DNA from: Lepus europaeus
Lineage: Eukaryota; Chordata; Mammalia; Lagomorpha; Leporidae
DNA: 64,000 nt
Direction: 5' to 3'
NCBI RefSeq assembly: GCF_033115175.1
Contig: NC_084836.1
Span: 63,913,097 to 63,977,096 of the forward strand
In this document: positions 54,601 to 63,200 of the stretch, piece by piece
Numbering within the stretch: position 1 is the first letter of the stretch
Layout of the letters: every line of letters starts with the position of its first letter
The notes under the pieces: generated by a model
Seen by the model: only the letters and a program-made list of their open reading frames with translations
Told to the model about the DNA's origin: nothing
Databases searched by the model: none
Position numbers and translations under genes: made by a program

Positions 54601-57181
54601 TCACTGTCCACTCTGCCTGTCAAAACAAACAAACAAACAAACAAACAAAAAACAAAAAACAAAAAACCATACCAAGGACCCTCTGAACAATGGAACTTTC
54701 TGAAGGCTCCTTGGGGATGGGGGTGGTGAGAGGAAAGCCAGGGCTAGTGAGGTCTTTGTCTCGGCCCTGCTCCCTGTCATCTGTTACATGCCCCCTCTCC
54801 ACCACCAGGGCATCCCGTGGACGAAGGTGGACTACTTTGACAACGGCATCATCTGCAACCTCATTGAGCACGTGAGTTTCTTTCTCTCCCATACGGCCTG
54901 CACATCCTCCCGCTGCGTCTCGTCCCACCCCGACCCCCGACCCCACCGTGCTTGGTAAGGATGGTAGAGGGCAGAGGACAAGAGGAGGCAGACGAGCGGC
55001 TGTGGGAACACGGACACCTCAGAGGACCGGGTCGGGGTTGAGCCGATCTTGTTCCCTGGCCCAGAATCAGCGCGGCGTCCTGGCCATGCTGGACGAGGAG
55101 TGCCTGCGGCCCGGCGTGGTCAGCGACTCCACTTTCCTAGCGAAGCTGAACCAGCTCTTCTGCAGCCACAGTCACTACGAGAGCAAAGTCACCCAGAATG
55201 CCCAGCGCCAGTATGACCGCAGCATGGGCCTCAGCTGCTTCCGCATCTGCCACTACGCGGGGAAGGTGAGAGCCAGGGCGGCAGGGCGCGGGGTGCACCA
55301 GGGCCCAGCACAGGCTGCAGCCAGCCGGGGGGGGGGGGGGGGGGCCGAGGGAGGCAGGAGCCAGGAATGCTTTCTAATGAGACTGGGAGGGGCACGTGGT
55401 AGGAGTAGGCTGTGGGGGTCTCCACGGGGTCTCCAAACCAACAGCTGCTCCTTTACAGGTGACATACAATGTAAATGGCTTCATTGACAAGAACAACGAC
55501 CTACTCTTCCGAGACCTGTCCCAGACCATGTGGAAGGCACGGCACCCCCTCCTGCGGTCCTTGTTCCCCGAGGGTGACCCCAAGCAAGCATCTCTGAAGC
55601 GCCCCCCGACTGCTGGGGCCCAGTTCAAGAGCTCTGTGGCCGTACTCATGAAGAACCTGTATTCCAAGAACCCCAACTACATCAGGTGACAAGCGGGGCA
55701 CACAGGGAACACGCTTCATGTGTGATGGTCTGTCTGCAGAGTCCCACGTGCTGTGGGATGCAGCCATGGTGGGGTGGGGATGGTAATCTCTGTAATAAGA
55801 GGCCTTTTGCTCTGAAAACCAACAAAAAGGTATGGGGATTTGGCACAGTGGTTAGGCCACCGCTTGGGATGCCTGCTTCCTGTATCAGAGGGCCTGGGTT
55901 CGAGTCTTGGCTCCACTCCCAATTCCAGCTTCCTGCCCTTGTGCACCTTGGGAGGCAGCAGTAATGGATCTTGTACTTGGGTCCCTCCCATCCACATGGG
56001 AGACTGGATTGAGTTCTGAGCTCCTGGCTTCAGCCTGGTCCAGTCCTTGCTGTTGCAGGCATCTGGGGAGGGAACCAGTAGGAGGAAACTCGTCTCTCTT
56101 GGTCTCTCTCTGCCTTTCCAACAAAATTAGAACACACCAAAGCCAGATAAGGAGCTGAGACTCCTGCAGTGGGGAGACTATCAGATTTGGTGGGGACCAC
56201 GCAGGAGTGAGTGAATCTGGGGCGATGTGTGCAGAGTAGGGGTGCAGAGACCGGGGTGAGCCCCACTGGCGGTGGTGTCAGCTCCTGAAGCCTGTTTCCT
56301 GCCTCTCACACAGGTGCATAAAGCCCAACGAGCACCAGCAGCGAGGGCGGTTCTCCTCAGAGCTGGTGGCCACCCAGGCTCGGTACCTCGGCCTGATGGA
56401 GAACGTGCGGGTGCGGCGGGCAGGCTATGCCCACCGCCAGGTGTACGCGCACTTCCTGGAAAGGTACCGACTGCTGAGCCGGAGCACCTGGCCTCACTGG
56501 AATGGAGGAGCCCGGTAAGGCCCAGTGGAGCCTGGGGAGATGGGGAAGGGCAGTGTGGAGACCCGCAGGCGCCATGTGCATCTGCCAAGCCTTGGCGGAT
56601 GGAACGCTTGGGAAGAAGCGTTGAAGGATCCCTGCTCAGGGGCTGGAAGGGGAAGGTGGGAGAGGATGCTTGGCTGAGACCCCCTGTGGCTTTCCCCTGC
56701 AGGGAGGGAGTTGAGAAGGTGCTAGGGGAGCTGAACCTGTCACCCCAGGAGCTGGCCTATGGGAAGACCAAGATCTTCATCAGAAGCCCCAAGACTGTGA
56801 GTTGGAGGAAGCTGTGGGAGTCAGGAGTCCACTGAGAAGGAGGCTGGAGGGGAAGGGGTGCCCACAGCCAGGCAGGGGGTGGGAGACCAGGGCGGCTCCT
56901 TGCTGCAAAGCCTGTCTCCCCGAGGGCCTAGCGCTTGGCTCCCCAGGCCCCATGCCGCTGCTGCCCAGGGGCGAGGTGTGCCATGTGGCCTCCCCCAGGA
57001 CCCCCCCCTGCTGTAACCCCCCGGGGCTAGGGTGGTGGGCTGCTCCCGTCCCACTTCCCAGCACCCAGTGCAGTGGCGCCACAGAGTTAGAGCTCAGGAG
57101 ACACTCAGGAAAAGGGTGGACAGATGAATGACCCGAGAGGGCGAAAGCAAAGATGGAGCAAGACGCTGGCTGGGACAGGAG

Positions 57182-57242
<61 letters not shown>

Positions 57243-60200
57243 TCCTGAGTCCAGTGCTGCCCTGCCCCTTCCTGCAGCTTTTCTACCTGGAAGAGCAGCG
57301 GCGCCTACGCCTGCAGCAGCTGGCCACGCTCATTCAGAAGACGTACCGGGGCTGGCGCTGCCGCACCCACTACCAGCTCATGCGCAAGAGTCAGATCCTC
57401 ATCTCCTCGTGGTTCCGGGGCACCATGGTACAGTGACCCCCTAGAGTGCCGGGTGGGTGGGAAGTGGGATGTGGGGGCCTCCTGACAGCTCTGCGTTTTC
57501 TACAGCAAAAGAAGCGCTATGAGAAGTTAAAGGCATCGACATTGCTGATCCAGGCTTTTGTGAGGGGGTGGAAGGTAATGGGGAAGGGGATTGGGGCTTC
57601 CTCCCCACACGTGGGCTCTCCAGGGTTGTGCCAGCTGCTGGGGTGGAAGTGCTGCTCCTTCCCGGTCCATCCCCGCGTGGGGCGGCCTGTGCCTGGGGGT
57701 GGCAGGGGTGGCGCTGCCTGCGGGTGCAGGTCTGAGTGTACTGAGCTGTGCCTTCTGCTTCAAGTACCCTCCTCACTGCCACGGTCTCAGCCCTGTTCTC
57801 GGTGCGGTTGAGCAAACAGCAGAACCCTTCCTGGAGTCTGTCTTTACTCGGCCTCCTCTCTTGCATGTCCCTGCCAGGCCCGCAAGAATTATCGAAAATA
57901 TTTCCGATCAGGGGCCAGCATCACCTTGGCCAATTTCATCTACAGGAGCATGGTAAGTGGTGGGTGTTGGGGTGCGCGCGGAAGATGTGGGGTTGAGAAG
58001 CAGCACCTCCAAGCTTCCGCAGTCTGCATGTACCTAAGGCCGAGGAGAAGAGCAGACGGGTCTCGCAGGGCACGGCCCAGGGCACAGGCAGACTCCATTT
58101 TGCTTGAGGGGATGCTGTAGGCAGCCTTGAGGCAGCAAGGGGTCCACGGGCGAAGAGGCTCAGGGAGGACGGGGCTGGGTGTTTGACAACACTAGGAGAG
58201 GCTTGGCGGTCTCACCATAACACACGGAGGGCTCACCAGCTCCACCTCCCAAGGTCCTCTTTAGGGTTGAGGTGAGGCAGAGGAATCATATCTCCTACCC
58301 CCCAGGAAGGTGGACTGGACAAGCCGGAGAGTAGATCGGGAGGGACCTCTCTTAATCCTGGGGGCCCGCCCGGGTCAGGAGGGGAAGGCAGACGCCAGGA
58401 CTAGGCTGTGTAGTCACCCCGAGGGCAGCGTCCTGCAGGAGAAAAGCAGAGGTGGAGGAGGGCCGTGGCCCAGACAGCAGTGGTGCTCCCGAGAAGTGTC
58501 ACAGGGAGCCAGGGAGGGAGCAGCGCGCCCAGGGGAACCCTGGGGAAGGCCAGAGGGGGAGATCCTGGACAGAGGCCGGCCCGCGGAGGGCCTTGTGGCA
58601 GCTGTTGGGGCCATGCTGCCCATGCCTCTGCAGCACGGGATGCACTCCCTGTGTCGACAGAGAGGCTGGTTCCCTCGGCTGCCGCGGGCAGGGATGGGAG
58701 GCCTGAGCCTCCCAGCTCTTCCTTGCTTCCCTAAACGTCCTTCTCGTCCCCCTCCTCCCCTCCCTGGGGGAGTGCCATCTCGCAGGCCCCCCACCCCCAC
58801 CTGGTCTGCTCTTGCTCAGGCGGCCCCAGGCCCCAGAGTACGTGCCTCTTGCCGCACACCCGAGACCTGCGATCCGATCTTACTCTTATCTCCAGCCTGG
58901 CCTGTCTTCTGCTTTCCATCCCACCTGGATCTGACCAGGCAGCTGCTGAGTGTCAGCACCTGCGCTGCTGTGTTTAGACCCAGGGGTCAGTAAACCACAC
59001 CCCCTCAAAGCATGCAGGGTGTGCTGGGCCTGGACTCTCCCAGGGTTTCTCATTAGTCCTTGGTTTGCCATGGCCTTGACTGTGACTGAGGCTGGTGCCC
59101 ATCGTCTTCTGAACACTCACTGTGTGCCAAGCTCTTTGCACACTGGAGCTCCAAGCCCTTGTTCCCGTCCTGTGAGATCCACCCAGTTCTTTCCCATTTT
59201 GTAAGCGAGACACGAAGGCTCAGGCCAGGGTCTCCCCACAGCTGGTAAGTTGTAGAGCTGGGGTCCAAACTGTTTGACTCTGGAGCTTTTAACTACTGCC
59301 TGCCTATCAGAGGCCTGGGCAACCCACCACCCTGGGCAGATAATATGTATGCACAGTTCTAGAAAGTTCTGCACAGTTCTAGAAAAAAACATAACATGAA
59401 GATAAGAAAACCATCAGAGGCTCTGTGCTGACTAGACTGTGGGAGGCGCTCAGGAAAGTTTGTTGAATTAAACCAGACCCTGGCCCAGATCTCATAGATC
59501 CCACCTCTAGACCAGCAGAGAACTTGGTCCTGCAGAGTTATAGCAACACATTGTGTATCTATTACATTTTTAAAAATATTTATTTTATTTATTTGCGAGG
59601 CAGAGTTACAGACAGAGAGGGAGAGAGAAAGAGGGAGAGATCTTCCATCCGCTGGTCCACTTCCCAGATGGCTCCAACAGCCGGAGCTGAGCCAATCCAA
59701 AGCCAGGAGCCAGGAACTTCCTCCAGTTCTCCCATATAGGTGCAGGAGCCCAAACACTTGGGCCATCTTCCACTGCCTTCCCAGGCACATTAGCAGGGGG
59801 CTGGAGCAGAAGTGGGACAGCCCATATGGAATGTCTGCACCCCAGGTGGGGGCTTAATTCACTATGCCACAGCACTGACTCCCTCTATTAAATCTATTAT
59901 TTATTTAAAGATTTATTTATTTATTTGAAAGTCAGAGTTACACAGAGAGAGAAGGCAGAGAAAGAGAGGTCTTCCATCCGCTGGTTCACTCCCCAATTGG
60001 CCGCAACGGCCAGAGCCGGAGCTGCACTAATCCAGAGCCAGGAACTTCTTCCCAGTCTCCCACGTGGGTGCAGGGGCCCAAGCACTTGGGCCATCTTCTA
60101 CTGCTTTCCCAGGCCATAGCAGAGAGCTGGATCAGAAGTGCAGCAGCCGGGACTTGAACAGGTGCCCATGTGGGATGCCGGCACTGCAGGTGGCAGCTTT

Positions 60201-63200
60201 ACCCACTATACCACAGCACCAGCCCCCTCCATTAAATTTAAAGACCCAATATCTTAGTAAAATGTTTCATAAAAACTCCCGATATTTGGAAATGCCAAAG
60301 ATCAAGACATTATCCTCAGTAGTCCTATGTGGTAAGTAAGCAGGGCAGTAGGTGCTCTCTGGGATGCAAAAGCTCGAGGGTCGTTGTTCGAGAGTGGAGG
60401 AGACTAAATAGCCAGGTGCCGTGGATGGACTTGATTGGGTGCTGGAACAGAAAAAATAAAAATGAAGCTACAAAGGACGCATTCAGAAGTTTTTTAAGGA
60501 CGGGCGGAGAAACTCATGTGTGGATGGTATATCTGCCATACACTGGTTTTCTTTTCTTTTCTTTTTTTTCTTTTTTCTCTTCCTTTTTTTTTTTTTTTTT
60601 TTTTTTGACAGGCAGAGTGGACAGTGAGAGAGAGAGACAGAGAGAAAGGTCTTTGATCTGAAGGCAGGAGCCAGGTGCTTCTCCTGGTCTCCCATGGGGT
60701 GCAGGGCCCAAGCACTTGGGCCATCCTCCACTGCACTCCCGGGCCATAGCAGAGAGCTGGCCTGGAAGAGGGGCAACTGGGACAGAATCCGGAGCCCGTA
60801 CCGGGAGTAGAACCCGGTGTGCCAGCGCCACAGGCGGAGGATTAGCCTATTGAGCCGCAGCACCGGCCTATGTACACTGGTTTTCTTAGGTGTGGTGACA
60901 GAGTTATGACTGTGTGAGAGAGTGTTCTAGTTCTGGAGCGATGCATGCTGAAGTTTTAGGGGGAAATGTCATGATATCTATCACCTGCTTTACCATGCAT
61001 GGCATGCTAGCAAAAATTTACATATATTTGCATGTATGTAAGCATGCACATATCTGCATGTATACATGTGTGTGCTGGAGAGGACACACACATGAGCGAG
61101 CACACATGTGAGAGAGCATGCAGGAGGAGCAAAAGAGCAAAATCAGATCACAGGTCTCAGCTGCATAGCAGGAAAGCGCGAACTCTGTCTACAGTGCGAA
61201 CATTATCAGACGGGAAATGATCAGAATTTAGATGAGGGGCCCATGATGTGCAGAGACCCCTTGTGCTGTTTTTTCCCAACATCTCTGCAAGTTTAAAGGC
61301 CTCAAAAAATAAGCTCTATTAAATTAAAAAAAAACAACAACACCTAAGTTAGATCAGGTCACGCACCTGCCTCAGATCCTCCAGTGGCGCTCCACTGAGC
61401 TTAGAGAGAGAGCCTGGGTCCTGACCTCAGCCCCTAAGAGCCTTTGTCATCTGCTCCAATCAACTCTCTGTTCTTCCCTCCTCTTGCTCGATTCACTCCA
61501 GCCACACTGGATTACTTTGTTTCTGGAATGTTCTACCATACAACCCCGCCTCAGGGCCTGCATCTTTGCTTTGCATCAGATAGCTTGGTCTGGCATTACG
61601 TTGTATGTGTATGTGCACTTGTGCTCTGAGCTCTGCCCACCCTCTCCTGCAGCGCTCCCTGCACCCCCCAGTTTCAGGCATGGAGCAGACCCTCAATACG
61701 CGTTGAAGGGGAAAATCTCATGCTCTGGGCTCCTGACTCCTGGACTCACCGTCCAGAAGAGGGAGAAGTTTTCCACCCGGCAAGTAGTATAAGGACAGAG
61801 GTCAAGACGAAGCGCTATGGGCCTTAATGAAGGGAGAGGCAGCCTGTGGCCTGGGCAGCCGGGCATCAGGTAGTGCGAGGAGCTTGACTTGGGTGGGCGG
61901 AATCCGGGTGGGCAGAGCTGAGCGGAGGGCAGCATGGGCTGAGGCACAGAGTGGAAAGGCGTGGGCTGGGTAGCGGCCACGATGAGCAGTCCCGCCTAAT
62001 TGGTGTCCGGGAGCAAAGCCCTGGATCCTGGGGACGCTGCATGACAGGCTGAGGTGTGAGGCCTGACTGCCCACGGAGGAGGTGGGGTCGGTGCTGCCAG
62101 CTGCCGGCCGTTGTGGGCTGAGAGCACAGGAAGCTGAGAGCTCTGGGAGGCTGCAGCCAATCCTTCCCCCTCTGCCTCTGCTGTCCCTGCTACACCTGCC
62201 ACCCTCAGGCTGCTCTTCCCGCTGAGGGTCATCCGAGGTGGCTCCCTGCCTTCTTTCAGCTCCACTCACTGTTCTTGCTGTGGCCCTCTTCTGACTCTTC
62301 CTTTTTGCTGTATGTATTTTTAAAAGATTTATTTATTTGAAAGTCAGAGTTCCAGAGAGATAGAAAGAGAGAGAGAGATCTTCTATCCACTGGTTCACTT
62401 CCCAGATAGCTGCAACAGCCAGGGCTGGGCCAGGCTGAAGCCAGGAACCAGGAGCTTCTTCCAGGTTTCCCACATGGAAAGCAGGAGCCCAAGCACTTGC
62501 TGCTTTTTCTCAGACCATTAGCAGGGAGCTGGATTGGAAGCGGAACAACCAGAATTCAAAGGAGCACCCGTATGGGATGTCGGCGTCTTAGGCAGCAGCT
62601 TAACCCGCTACACCAAAGTGTTGGTCTCCAGCTTTTTTGTGTGTAAAACATGTATTTATCTAAGAGAGAGAGAGAGAAAGGGAGAGAAAGTATTCCCAAT
62701 TGCTGGGTCACTACCCAATGCCCCAATAAGTCAGGGCTGGACCAAAGCTAACGCTGGGAACCAGAAACTCAGTCTAGGTCTCGCACTTGGGTGACAGGAA
62801 ACATTACTTGAACTGTCACCACTGCTTTCCAGGGTCGTGGAGGCAGGTGTTGAACCCGGGCACTCTGATATGGAGTGGCAGCATCTTAAGTGCGAGGCCA
62901 AATGCCCCAGTCCTCCCTCCCCCACAGGGGCAGGATGCGGGGGGCGGGTTTGCCTGCCAGGAGGGGTTTCTCCTCACCACACCTCTCCTGGTGCCCCCTG
63001 CCCCCAACCCAGACACAGAAATTCCTCCTGGGGCTGAAGCGCAATCTGCCATCCACCAAGGTCCTGGACAGCTGGTGGCCGCCCGCCCCCTACAGGTGCT
63101 TCCAGACGGCCAACCAGCAGCTGCAGCAGCTCTTCCACCAGTGGAAGGTGAGCGGGCCGGCGCCTCGCCCCTCACGCGTTCCTCCCGTTCTCCCTCTTGA

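Noticed and set aside
58310-58993. 227-codon ORF in MYO1A intron 21
   Set aside because: Low-complexity Pro/Arg/Gly composition, no domain, opposite frame open too; most likely chance.
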